Below, piece by piece: positions 55,171 through 63,771 of a stretch of 64,000 nucleotides of DNA. Position 1 is the first letter of the stretch, and every line of letters begins with the position of its first letter. A program made the translations under genes and the position numbers. This stretch comes from an uncultured Clostridia bacterium (GTDB taxonomy: Bacteria > Bacillota > Clostridia > UBA1381 > UBA9506), in NCBI GenBank assembly GCA_934438075.1, contig CAKSBF010000003.1, forward strand, positions 124,001-188,000. The letters are read 5' to 3'. The notes beneath the pieces were generated by a model, which was not told the DNA's origin, ran no database searches, and saw nothing but the letters and a program-made list of their open reading frames with translations.

Positions 55171-55533
55171 TTAACTTCTGCGCATAATAACATGAATTTT
55201 TGCACGCAAAAGCTCTGTACTAATGCCGTATTCGACATAATCATCTGCGCCAAGCTCGAAACAGCGCAATACTCTTTCGCTTTCCGCTCTGTCGCCAAAC
55301 ATCACAATCGGTGTTTCCAAACCGTTGCTCCGCATATATTTAAGCAACTCCATGCCCTCTTCGTTCGGCATTTCATCATCAATAACGGCAAAATCAACCC
55401 CATTGTTCTGTACAATTTTATCCCATGCTTCCCGGGCATTTTCTGCAAAAAGCAGATTTGTGCCGCTTTCAACCGCTTCTTCAACTTTTCTTTTTGTCAA
55501 CGCAAGATTTGACAGAACCAAAACCTTACACAT
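55171..55533 (-). CDS. Stand-alone degenerate receiver (pseudo-receiver) protein
   Basis: A 120-residue CheY-like receiver with no output domain. The start is ATG 55533 (GGGAG then nine bases). The phospho-acceptor candidate is Asp52 in FAVIDDEMP. The N-terminal acidic pair is replaced by VLVLSNL, the switch Ser/Thr lies in IVMFGDR with no hydroxyl residue, and the conserved Lys of the YLxKP motif is replaced in DDYVEYGIS. Such receivers usually cannot be phosphorylated normally and act by protein contact. It lies four to fourteen bases downstream of the SLH protein gene's stop-side neighbours, in the same direction. Confidence 0.75.
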   Translation of the reverse strand: MCKVLVLSNLALTKRKVEEAVESGTNLLFAENAREAWDKIVQNNGVDFAVIDDEMPNEEGMELLKYMRSNGLETPIVMFGDRAESERVLRCFELGADDYVEYGISTELLRAKIHVIMRRS

Positions 55534-55546
55534 AACCGGCATCTCC

Positions 55547-57802
55547 CTACTTATCTTTTACTATCAGCACACGAATTCTGCCGCCAAATTTTTGTTGTCT
55601 GTCATAATATGCAGTCACCGTGACATTATCGTTGCCGATCACCTCGCTGAGCGGCATAATCATATATTTAAAATTACTCGTCCGTTTATAAACTATCACA
55701 GAGTCCGAAAGCAAATAACGACTGTTCTTTGTTTCCAAATACGACTCGGAAACAGATTTTATTGATTCATCCAAAAGTGTTAATGCACTCAGTCCCTTTA
55801 ACTGATTACCGCTTGTTTCAACTTTCACGGGTGTGGTGTTTGATACAGAATACAACGCATTGCTTGTATAGTTTTTCGTCTCGCCGTCAATATCAACAGA
55901 ATAAGTTCCTCCCGTCGCCTTAGATGACTTATCCGGAGCAGACAAAACCACGCCATATTGTGCCGTATCTCCCGTTACATCGCACAATATCAATTCCTTA
56001 ATCTCACCCTTGTCATTTTTTGCGCTATATAAAACATCACCGGTACTAAGCGATACCCCGTCTAAGCGCTGCAGAAACACACTGCGGTAATTGCTCGCCA
56101 CATTCGCATCCGTTGTGCTTACCTCCAGTATTGCAACATCAGATGCCACAGAATCAGAGCCAATTTTACGATTTGATGCACTTACCGTTCCCGATAACGA
56201 ACTAAGATTTTGGGTGGTAATGCTAGCCACACCATCTGTAAAACTAAGTTTCACTGCTTTATTTAATACCGCGGAATAGTCAGTCGCGGTAGCATATTGA
56301 TAAACGCTGCCATTCGGAAGTACAATTTCCGCATAATACGAATTGTATTTTTCCCCATTCGGATTGGTATAATCCTTTTTGCCCGCCGCAGCAAAATAAC
56401 CATATACCGTTTTATTGGTCTGGGCAGAAGATACTACATCCGCAACGCTGCCATTTCGTCCTATCAGCAGAGTTACAGTATCACCATATTGAAAACTTCC
56501 CGTTGATGACAGCGCATTAATCGCCGCAGCCGTTTCCAGTTCATAGCTTGTGCCGGAAACCACAACACTTGTAACCGAATCACGGTTTGGAGAAGCATTT
56601 TCATAAATTCCCGTAACTTTTTTACTGTACGCCCATACCGTGGAAAGCTCAGCAGAATAATATACAATATCATAAGTTACAATATCCGCTGACGAAGCCC
56701 GAGAACCGTCACGTAAAATGGTCAGCCCCTCACTGTCTGCAACACCGAGCTGATTCTGCCAGCCAAGCGCTGTAACCGTAACCGGCCCAATTATTTTATC
56801 ACTTCGTACCATTGCATAATCAAGTACACCGGACCTATTTTTATAAAGCTCAATGACATCACCTGCAGAAATAGAATTAAGTATGGCAGAAAGTGTCGTC
56901 TTCGAAGATTTATAATAAACGCTTAAACTGCTGTCCAAATCAAGCGAGTGAACCGTTCCGTTTTGGTAAACCAACACATCATTTGCCAATGTTTGATAGA
57001 TGCTGTATTTTTCCACATTTTGTCCGGACGGAACAAACATCACTGCTTCGTCCCCGTTCTTCAAAACCAAATCGCCTTTTTTACCAACCTGCGTACGATC
57101 GAATTCATCCGTCAGACGATAGCTCCCAGAACTGGTCAAAATCTTATTGCTGCCGACAGATACATCCTCATCCGAAGTAGCAATCAGAATAACATCTTCA
57201 ACAATCTGGTAATCCATTTTTTCTATATAATAACTGTTTGTTCCCTTACTTTTGGTGTTCAGCATATTAAATATCATATTTACCACATCGGCGCGTGTCA
57301 TAGCCTCGCCCACAGCAATACCAATATTGTCTGTCAGCTCCAGACTATTTGCCAGGCCCATCTGACCGTACGGCCACGACGAGCCGAAATCTTCATTGGT
57401 ATATCCTAAAAGTTTTAGGCATATCGTAGCCGCCTCCTCCAAGGTTACATCATTATTCGGCCGAAATGTTGCGTCTGCATACCCAGTAATCAGCTTATTT
57501 GTAACAGCAAGCTTAATATACGGTGCCGCCCAGTAGCTATATGCAACATCCGGGAACGGAGATACCGTCATATTCGTTGCTACGGAATTACGCATATCCG
57601 ATGCCGCTATGGCAATCTTGACAAATTCCGCACGTGTAACATGGTTTTCCAAATGATATTCCCCATCCGGATAGCCGTTCATTACTTTCATGCTCGTCAG
57701 CAGATTCAGTGCGTTTTCATTATCAAATTCCTTCGCTTGTATCGGCAAAACAGGAACCAACAAGAGTATAGCAGCCAACAATGAAATTATTCTTTTCTTC
57801 AT
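55547..57802 (-). CDS. Secreted protein with N-terminal SLH domains (paralogue of the 21329-23902 product)
   Basis: A 751-residue exported protein: signal peptide to residue 23 (LLAAILLLVPVLPIQA), three SLH repeats to about 200 with NHVTRAEFVKIAIAASDM, YADATFRPNNDVTLEEAATI and GEAMTRADVVNMIFNML, then a long region rich in beta barrels such as SAGDVIELYKNRSGVLDYAM and TGDVLYSAKNDKGEIKEL. No catalytic motif recognised. It shares the plan of the first gene in the polysaccharide operon. A cell-wall-linked structural role is inferred. The receiver gene follows it on the same strand. Confidence 0.75.
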   Translation of the reverse strand: MKKRIISLLAAILLLVPVLPIQAKEFDNENALNLLTSMKVMNGYPDGEYHLENHVTRAEFVKIAIAASDMRNSVATNMTVSPFPDVAYSYWAAPYIKLAVTNKLITGYADATFRPNNDVTLEEAATICLKLLGYTNEDFGSSWPYGQMGLANSLELTDNIGIAVGEAMTRADVVNMIFNMLNTKSKGTNSYYIEKMDYQIVEDVILIATSDEDVSVGSNKILTSSGSYRLTDEFDRTQVGKKGDLVLKNGDEAVMFVPSGQNVEKYSIYQTLANDVLVYQNGTVHSLDLDSSLSVYYKSSKTTLSAILNSISAGDVIELYKNRSGVLDYAMVRSDKIIGPVTVTALGWQNQLGVADSEGLTILRDGSRASSADIVTYDIVYYSAELSTVWAYSKKVTGIYENASPNRDSVTSVVVSGTSYELETAAAINALSSTGSFQYGDTVTLLIGRNGSVADVVSSAQTNKTVYGYFAAAGKKDYTNPNGEKYNSYYAEIVLPNGSVYQYATATDYSAVLNKAVKLSFTDGVASITTQNLSSLSGTVSASNRKIGSDSVASDVAILEVSTTDANVASNYRSVFLQRLDGVSLSTGDVLYSAKNDKGEIKELILCDVTGDTAQYGVVLSAPDKSSKATGGTYSVDIDGETKNYTSNALYSVSNTTPVKVETSGNQLKGLSALTLLDESIKSVSESYLETKNSRYLLSDSVIVYKRTSNFKYMIMPLSEVIGNDNVTVTAYYDRQQKFGGRIRVLIVKDK

Positions 57803-57825
57803 GAATTTTTACCCCCAACCTTAAA

Positions 57826-59001
57826 TTAATCATATCGCAGCGCCTCAATAGGATTGAGTTTAGAAGCTTTCTTCGCCGGAAAATATCCAAAAGTAACGCC
57901 AATAATGACGGAAACCGAAAATGCAATTAATATTGCCGTAAGTGAAATGGAAACCGTCATAGAGGCAAGTGTCGCCGCGTAGGAAGCAACAATACCCAAA
58001 ATAATTCCTAATATGCCGCCAAGCGCTCCTGTCGTAATCGCCTCAACTACAAACTGACTCATAATATCCCACGGCGTCGCACCAAGCGATTTTCTGATGC
58101 CGATTTCTCTTGTACGCTCTGTCACCGAGACCAACATAATATTCATAATGCCAATACCGCCGACCAGCAACGAAATACCCGCCACGCCTACCAGAACCAT
58201 TGTCATGGTTCCTGTCAGCTCATTCACCTGCTCCAAAGCTTCTGATTGATTAAAAACATTATAGGCATTGGAGTTAGAATAAATATTTAACAAAAAGGCA
58301 TTGATGACATTAACTGCCTCTTCTACCGTATCTTTACTTGTGGCGCTGAAATTATAACTGCTGACCATAAACATACCCGCCATTTTCTGTGCCACTGTAT
58401 AGGGGATTAATATAACATCGTCCGAAGAATCTTCTTCTCCGCCCTGTTTTTCTTCCAGCACCCCTACCACCTGAAAATTATAACCGTTTATCTTCACTGT
58501 CTTCCCCAGCGGATCTTCTCCGCCGAAAAGCTCCTGTACAATGTAAGTCCCAATGATGCAGTTTTTCTGTCTTGCTTCCACATCCATATAACTGATAAAG
58601 CGTCCCTCTGAAACATCAGAACTCTTGATATCTTTATAATATTCGTTGACACCCGTTACACTTGTGTCGGTATTTTCTCCTTCATACTTTACCGTTGCAC
58701 CCATCACACTGACCGTAGGAGTCATAGCAGAAATACATTCCGGATGCTCTTCCGCTAACGTCTGCATTTGTTCCGGTTTGACGGTTCTGTTACCGCCGCG
58801 TCCGCGAATAGAAACCGAAATCAGGTTGGTTCCCATGCTTTCAAATGTTTCCATCATATCCTTGCTCATACCATCTACCAGGCTTACCAGAACAATAACA
58901 GATGCCACACCGATAATAATTCCCAGCATGGTTAAAAAGGAGCGCATTTTACTGCCCATCAGACTTTTCACAGCCAGATTAAACGCTTGCTTAATATCCA
59001 A
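57826..59001 (-). CDS. MacB-type ABC transporter permease
   Basis: A 391-residue permease with four membrane helices and a large extracellular MacB core domain. N-terminus LDIKQAFNLAVKSLMGSKMR then SFLTMLGIIIGVASVIVLVS; C-terminal FtsX part MSVTERTREIGIRKSLGATP. AGAAGGAGG lies nine bases before TTG 59001, inside the end of the ATPase gene. This matches the family N-terminus better than the upstream in-frame ATG codons. Part of a three-gene tripartite-like exporter. Confidence 0.9.
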   Translation of the reverse strand: MDIKQAFNLAVKSLMGSKMRSFLTMLGIIIGVASVIVLVSLVDGMSKDMMETFESMGTNLISVSIRGRGGNRTVKPEQMQTLAEEHPECISAMTPTVSVMGATVKYEGENTDTSVTGVNEYYKDIKSSDVSEGRFISYMDVEARQKNCIIGTYIVQELFGGEDPLGKTVKINGYNFQVVGVLEEKQGGEEDSSDDVILIPYTVAQKMAGMFMVSSYNFSATSKDTVEEAVNVINAFLLNIYSNSNAYNVFNQSEALEQVNELTGTMTMVLVGVAGISLLVGGIGIMNIMLVSVTERTREIGIRKSLGATPWDIMSQFVVEAITTGALGGILGIILGIVASYAATLASMTVSISLTAILIAFSVSVIIGVTFGYFPAKKASKLNPIEALRYD

Positions 59002-59002
59002 G

Positions 59003-59695
59003 CTATACCGCCTCCTTCTGTTGCTCATCCGAAACAATTTTACCATCCTGTATACGCACCACACGCGGAATTTGTGCCGCTATACCGTTATCATGCGTAA
59101 TCAGAACAATAGATGTTCCTTCTTTGTGCAATTGCTTTAAAAACTCCAGCACATCGCGTCCCGTTTTTGAGTCCAGCGCACCTGTAGGTTCATCCGCCAG
59201 AATCACCGGCGGATTGCCTGCCAAAGCTCTCGCAATTGATACCCTCTGCTGCTGACCGCCGGAAAGCTGCGCCGGGTATTTCATTGCTCTGTCAGCAAGC
59301 CCCACACGTTCCAAAGACAACATTGCCATCTCACGCCGCTTATCCGCACGAATACCGCGATACACCAGAGGGAGTTCAACATTTTCCACCAAATTTAACT
59401 TACTGATAAGATTGTATTGCTGAAAAACAAAGCCCAGCTCCTGATTGCGGATTTTTGCCAACGAATACTCATCCAGTTTGCTGACATCCTGACCGTTTAA
59501 AACATAGGTTCCGCTGGTCGGAATATCGAGGCATCCGATAATGTTCATACATGTAGATTTTCCGGAACCGGACGATCCAACAATGGCAACAAATTCTCCT
59601 TTGCCGACATGAAGCGATATTCCATCCAGTGCACGAATTTCATTGCCGCCATCGCCGTCCTGATATATTTTGTAAATATTTGTAAGCTGTATCAT
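59003..59695 (-). CDS. MacB/LolD-type ABC transporter ATP-binding protein
   Basis: A 230-residue ATPase: Walker A IVGSSGSGKSTCMNI, signature LSGGQQQRVSIARALAG, Walker B ILADEPTGALDSKTG and the H-loop ITHD. Powers the downstream permease. The stop overlaps the permease translation signals. Starts 24 bases after the adaptor gene. Confidence 0.93.
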   Translation of the reverse strand: MIQLTNIYKIYQDGDGGNEIRALDGISLHVGKGEFVAIVGSSGSGKSTCMNIIGCLDIPTSGTYVLNGQDVSKLDEYSLAKIRNQELGFVFQQYNLISKLNLVENVELPLVYRGIRADKRREMAMLSLERVGLADRAMKYPAQLSGGQQQRVSIARALAGNPPVILADEPTGALDSKTGRDVLEFLKQLHKEGTSIVLITHDNGIAAQIPRVVRIQDGKIVSDEQQKEAV

Positions 59696-59719
59696 TCCAT
59701 TCGGCCCTCTCTTTCCTGT

Positions 59720-61684
59720 CTACCTCGGGCCACTGCCACCGCCGGGCATTCCACCTCCGCCGCCTGCAGGCATTCCGCCTCCCGGCATACCGCCGCCACC
59801 GCCGGGCATGCCACCGCCGGGCATTCCGCCCATTTCATTCTGATTATTAGAAGATGATGATGTCTTATCAGAAAGCAATACGATGTCTCCTTCGGACAGG
59901 CCGCTGATAATTTCCACATTATTATCATCACTCAGCCCTACCTCTACACGCACCGCCTCAAAGCCGTCCGGTATATTTTTCTGCATTTTTTCCACTGCTT
60001 TTTGAGCGTCTTTCGGTACCGTGTCCTGCACGTTTTCAGCATTTCCCGGTATTGGCATATTATTTTCCGGCTTTTCCTCGTTTGCCGTCTCTCCGCTTTC
60101 GCGGTTCATTACCGGAGTACCATTCCGTTCCTCCGGCGCTTGCACTTCCTCAGATGTCTTATTTTTACCCGATCCATTTTTCTTAACATAGACCAAGTTT
60201 CCGCGATTAACAGCGGACAGCGGAACTGTCAATACGTTTTCACGCGACTCCACAACAATGGATGCATTGACATTCATACCCGGAATCAATCCGCTCGCCT
60301 CACCGTCATTTACCACAACCTTAACCGGATAAGAAGTAACACCGTTTTGTGCTGTTCCAACAATACTGACGTTATCAACATAACCGCTGAAGGTATGACC
60401 CTCTAAAGCATCAGCTGTAATCTCAACTTCCTGACCCTCTGCTATATCACTGATGTCAAGCTCATCTACACTAATTTCAAATACTAAAGTTGACATATCC
60501 GCAATGATTGCCATGGAGGTTTTTGTTGTAGAATTATCCAGCTTCTCGCCTGCTTTCATAGTTTTTTGAATCACCTTGCCGGAAATTGGTGCCGTGATGC
60601 TGTAATTCTCCAGCTTATCATATTGATCCTGCAAGGAAACCTGCGCGTCCTGCACGGACAGCTGACTCTGTCTCGCATTGTTTACCGTGGAGTCGCTGGA
60701 TATGGAAATTAATCTGGCCCCTGCTTTTATCTTATCACCGGCAATATAATTCAAATTGGTGACCTTACCGGATGCCTCGGCAATCACCGTTTCCGATTCA
60801 TAATATTCAAAACTCCCGGGACTGTTGCAGGCAACGGAACCAACTACAGCGGTTGCACGCTCTCCGGGCTGAATTGCTCCGGGATTTGCCACCGATATTT
60901 CCACATTGGTCACCGGAACGCCATCACTATTAATCAGCGAACCGCTTGCAATACTTTCCACCGAGCCATATAAGGTGGTAAATGAACTTTCTAAATTGAC
61001 CTGCGCGCTCGCGCCTATGTACAAATTAGGAACATCCGCGGTGTTAAACTGAATCTTTAGCTTTAAGTAATCTGTATTAATAATTTCAGCAACTTTTCCT
61101 CCATTTTGAATTTGATCGCCGTTTTGCACATAAAGCTCTGTAATGACTCCGGATATTCCTGCATAAACAGTTAAATTTTTCAGATTCTTATTGGATTCCT
61201 GTGCAGACAGCTGAGATTTTTCCAAGGATTGCTGAGCCTTTTTAATGCTGTTTTCCATTTCTGTAGAATCAATGGTGTACATTAAATCGCCCTTGTTTAA
61301 CATCTGTCCTTCTTCAAAGTAATCTGCCAAAATCTCACCTGTAACCAGTGAAGTTATCTCATATTGATTAATCGCCGCAATTGTACCGCTGCCCTCAATA
61401 ACATTAGAAACGGTTGCTATTTTTGCCGTTGCTGTTTGTACGCTGTCAGAGGTTTTTCCTCCAAAAAAATGACGATAACCCAAAAAACTGCCCCCAACGA
61501 TTACAACAACCAGAACACAGGCAATGAATGCCCTTTTTTTCCTTTTGGCATTTTTCCCCGTCCCTTTATTTTTCGAAACACCGGTAATACGGGAAAAGAA
61601 ACCCATCACCCGCTTTGTCAATTCACGTCTGCCGTTTTGCATATTGCTATTTTCGGCAAGACCGCTCGTTGATTTTTCTGCCAT
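59720..61684 (-). CDS. HlyD/MacA-like efflux adaptor with Gly/Met/Pro-rich tail
   Basis: A 654-residue membrane-fusion-type adaptor. A cytoplasmic N-terminal stretch of about 48 basic residues precedes one membrane helix (AFIACVLVVVIVGGSFLGYR). Barrel-sandwich/lipoyl halves (GSGTIAAINQYEITSLVTGEI and YSITAPISGKVIQKTMKAG) flank helical hairpins, followed by beta-barrel and membrane-proximal domains. The C-terminus is a 35-residue tail of GGMPGG units. Gram-positive MacA-like proteins pair with MacB permeases to export peptides or antibiotics. The 48-residue basic leader and the tail are unusual. Confidence 0.85.
   Translation of the reverse strand: MAEKSTSGLAENSNMQNGRRELTKRVMGFFSRITGVSKNKGTGKNAKRKKRAFIACVLVVVIVGGSFLGYRHFFGGKTSDSVQTATAKIATVSNVIEGSGTIAAINQYEITSLVTGEILADYFEEGQMLNKGDLMYTIDSTEMENSIKKAQQSLEKSQLSAQESNKNLKNLTVYAGISGVITELYVQNGDQIQNGGKVAEIINTDYLKLKIQFNTADVPNLYIGASAQVNLESSFTTLYGSVESIASGSLINSDGVPVTNVEISVANPGAIQPGERATAVVGSVACNSPGSFEYYESETVIAEASGKVTNLNYIAGDKIKAGARLISISSDSTVNNARQSQLSVQDAQVSLQDQYDKLENYSITAPISGKVIQKTMKAGEKLDNSTTKTSMAIIADMSTLVFEISVDELDISDIAEGQEVEITADALEGHTFSGYVDNVSIVGTAQNGVTSYPVKVVVNDGEASGLIPGMNVNASIVVESRENVLTVPLSAVNRGNLVYVKKNGSGKNKTSEEVQAPEERNGTPVMNRESGETANEEKPENNMPIPGNAENVQDTVPKDAQKAVEKMQKNIPDGFEAVRVEVGLSDDNNVEIISGLSEGDIVLLSDKTSSSSNNQNEMGGMPGGGMPGGGGGMPGGGMPAGGGGGMPGGGSGPR
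59735..59832. repeat. Short tandem repeats encoding the GGMPGG tail
   Basis: Imperfect repeats of about 12-21 bases, such as CCGCCGGGCATTCC, encode the glycine/methionine/proline tail of the adaptor. The array is GC-rich against its surroundings and likely variable in length. Confidence 0.7.
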
Positions 61685-61780
61685 TCAAAATCCCTCCTGT
61701 CATTTCCTTCGTTCATATCATAAAGTATGTGCTTGACAAAAGTATGGCAGTAATATGAAAATTATGTGAAAATTAAAAAA

Positions 61781-61817
61781 ATGCCACATTAAAACGAAAT
61801 ACGTTTTAATGTGGCAT
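61781..61817 (-). terminator. Terminator of rpsF-ssb-rpsR
   Basis: ATGCCACATTAAAACG pairs perfectly with its complement across a five-base loop (16-bp stem), followed on the minus strand by TTTTTTT. It lies 41 bases past the rpsR stop codon. Confidence 0.9.
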
Positions 61818-61858
61818 TCCTCAAAAGCAAAACATCAAGTTTTGCAAAAAATCATAAA

Positions 61859-62098
61859 TCAGTCTGCGCTGAACGGCAAAAGCGCAATATGTCTTGCACG
61901 CTTAATTGCCTCTGTCAGCTGTCTCTGATGCTTTGCACAAGTACCGGTGATTCTTCTCGGAAGAATCTTCGCACGCTCAGATACAAAGCGGCGCAACTTG
62001 GCAACATCTTTGTAATCGATATAATCAACCTTATCCTGGCAGAATGCACAAACCTTTTTCTTTGCTTTGCGATTTCTGTTCATTGGTCTCTCAGCCAT
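61859..62098 (-). CDS. rpsR: 30S ribosomal protein S18
   Basis: A 79-residue ribosomal protein with the zinc-ligand-type cysteines KVCAFCQDK and TCAKH, plus IDYKDVAKLRRFVSERAKIL. Last gene of the rpsF-ssb-rpsR operon, with GGAGG before the ATG. Confidence 0.97.
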   Translation of the reverse strand: MAERPMNRNRKAKKKVCAFCQDKVDYIDYKDVAKLRRFVSERAKILPRRITGTCAKHQRQLTEAIKRARHIALLPFSAD

Positions 62099-62139
62099 GA
62101 TTTTACCTCCTTTAAAAGCAAATTACGAACCTGCGTTCT

Positions 62140-62571
62140 TTAGAAGGGCAAATCTTCTTCTTCAATCGGCATAAATCCGTCAATATCTTCTGCAGGAGCA
62201 GACGGTGCAGATGCAGAAGCAACAGCTGGCATTCCTTGCGGTGCATAACCGCCTTCGCCTTTTGACTGAGCAAACTCAACATGGTCAACTACAACCTCTG
62301 TCGCGTAACGTTTGTTTCCATTCTGATCATCCCAACTCCGGGTCTGAATGCTGCCTTCCAAGGCAATACGATTGCCCTTCGTGAAATAACGAGAAACAAA
62401 CTCTCCACTCTGTCTCCAGGCAATACAACTGATAAAATCAGCCTGGCGCTCTCCGTTTTGTGCATAACGACGATCACACGCCACCGTGAAATTACACACG
62501 CTGACACCGGACGATGTCGTACGCAGTTCCGGATCTCTTGCCAATCTGCCCACTAAAACTACTCTGTTCAT
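62140..62571 (-). CDS. ssb: Single-stranded DNA-binding protein
   Basis: A 143-residue OB-fold protein starting MNRVVLVGRLARDPELRTT, with CNFTVACDRR and FTKGNRIALEGSIQTRSW, a flexible Ala/Pro-rich linker and the acidic tip EEEDLPF that recruits partner proteins. The position between rpsF and rpsR is canonical. Confidence 0.97.
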   Translation of the reverse strand: MNRVVLVGRLARDPELRTTSSGVSVCNFTVACDRRYAQNGERQADFISCIAWRQSGEFVSRYFTKGNRIALEGSIQTRSWDDQNGNKRYATEVVVDHVEFAQSKGEGGYAPQGMPAVASASAPSAPAEDIDGFMPIEEEDLPF

Positions 62572-62598
62572 GAAGAATACCCTCCCGGCTAATTTTGA

Positions 62599-62910
62599 TT
62601 AGCTTCTTTTCTTTTTGTCTTCTTTCTTAATGACAATGTTTCTCAAGATGCCATCTGTAATGTTATAGATTCTCTCCAGCTCAAGCGGAAAGTCAGGCTT
62701 TGCACTGAAATTAACCAAAACATAATAGCCTTCTGTCTTGTCATTGATCGGGTATGCCAGTCTTCTTTTACCCCACTCATCAACGGACTCAATCTCGCCC
62801 GCCTCACTAATCAATGATTTGAACTTCTCAACAAGTGCCGTAATCTGATCTTCTTCCAAAGATGCGTCTACGATAAAGATTGTCTCATACTTATTGATTA
62901 CATCAACCAT
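62599..62910 (-). CDS. rpsF: 30S ribosomal protein S6
   Basis: A 103-residue protein: NKYETIFIVDASLEEDQI, then EWGKRRLAYPINDKTEGYYV and a Lys-rich end. The ATG at 62910 follows GGGAGGTG. First gene of the operon. S6 with S18 represses its own mRNA in other Firmicutes. Confidence 0.97.
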   Translation of the reverse strand: MVDVINKYETIFIVDASLEEDQITALVEKFKSLISEAGEIESVDEWGKRRLAYPINDKTEGYYVLVNFSAKPDFPLELERIYNITDGILRNIVIKKEDKKKRS

Positions 62911-62977
62911 TTTTTCACCTCCCTTTGGACTTTGGCCCTGCACCTTGTGCGCAGAGCAAGGATATGCATAAATATGC
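62911..62977 (-). promoter_or_regulatory. Structured rpsF leader, possible S6:S18 binding element
   Basis: The 67-base leader can fold as AGAGCA with TGCTCT, or alternatively as CCTTG with CAAGG, or GCAC with GTGC near the SD. Mutually exclusive pairings next to GGGAGG suggest translational autoregulation by S6:S18, as described for rpsF leaders. I could not confirm the known motif. Confidence 0.3.
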
Positions 62978-62984
62978 TCTTAAT

Positions 62985-63013
62985 ATTATAAACGAAAAGC
63001 TAAAATTTGTCAA
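62985..63013 (-). promoter_or_regulatory. Perfect-consensus promoter of rpsF-ssb-rpsR
   Basis: TTGACA, 17-base spacer, TATAAT on the minus strand: an exact sigma-A consensus, with a start near 62978. Confidence 0.9.
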
Positions 63014-63049
63014 GATATTTTTCCAAAGTGTTTTTTACGCCATAAAATG

Positions 63050-63751
63050 TTATTTTGACAGCAAAACCTCGCGGTTTGTGCCATAAAAAATATCATCTTT
63101 CCCCGACATCATTTTGCAAAATCTTTCAAATTCGCCCCAGCTGTCATTGGCATCCAGTTCATAGCAATGACCCCAAACGTAGAAAATTTGTGTTTTTTTC
63201 TCATCCGATTTAAGGAGCCGCTCACCAAGTTCAAACAACTGATCCATTTCCCGATACTGGTAAGCCGTGGGATTAAAACAATATAAATCATCCTGCGGTT
63301 CAAAACTATATGTCGAAGTAATGGTTCGCACATATTTAATTTTTGTATGTTTCTGTATCAGTTTTGCCACTCTCTCATCATGATTTACACCGCCGCATGG
63401 ATATGCCATACCGACCACATCATATCCGACCAATTTTTCAAGATTTTTTCTATCCTCTTCTACCTGGCGGATAACCTCTTCATCCGAACACTCCGTCAGA
63501 TTCGGATGCGTTAGTGTGTGGACAGCCACCTCATGTCCCCGGTAGCGTTCCTCCAACTCATATGGCTGCAATACTTTTCGTGTAACTATACCATTCGGAC
63601 TTTCCCAATCGTTTTCTCTTCCAAAGAGACCGGAATTTAAATTAAACGTTCCCTTCATACCATAACGATTCAGAATTTCTATCATTCTTTTGTCCTGCTC
63701 TACACCATCGTCAAAACTGAAAGTCAGAGCTTTGCACTTTCCCTGAAACAT
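63050..63751 (-). CDS. Polysaccharide deacetylase-family protein (cytoplasmic)
   Basis: A 233-residue NodB-fold protein with the catalytic and metal Asp pair in ALTFSFDDGVEQDKRM, the His-x4-His metal motif in VHTLTHPNLTE, and GMAYPCGG. No signal peptide, so unlike wall deacetylases it is probably cytoplasmic and may act on soluble acetylated sugars. The ATG near 63751 follows GGAG; a longer TTG start at 63784 overlaps alaS. It follows alaS on the same strand. Substrate unknown. Confidence 0.85.
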   Translation of the reverse strand: MFQGKCKALTFSFDDGVEQDKRMIEILNRYGMKGTFNLNSGLFGRENDWESPNGIVTRKVLQPYELEERYRGHEVAVHTLTHPNLTECSDEEVIRQVEEDRKNLEKLVGYDVVGMAYPCGGVNHDERVAKLIQKHTKIKYVRTITSTYSFEPQDDLYCFNPTAYQYREMDQLFELGERLLKSDEKKTQIFYVWGHCYELDANDSWGEFERFCKMMSGKDDIFYGTNREVLLSK

Positions 63752-63771
63752 TACAATATCTCCTTTAAACC

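Noticed and set aside
59735..59832. Possible CRISPR-like or regulatory repeat array
   Set aside because: Repeats are in frame and encode the GGMPGG tail of the adaptor; spacing has no spacer structure.
61733..61738. TTGACA on the plus strand upstream of the efflux adaptor
   Set aside because: No acceptable -10 follows at 16-18 bases and no plus-strand gene lies beyond; a weak minus-strand TTGTCA/TATGAA pair covers the same bases but was not convincing enough to list.
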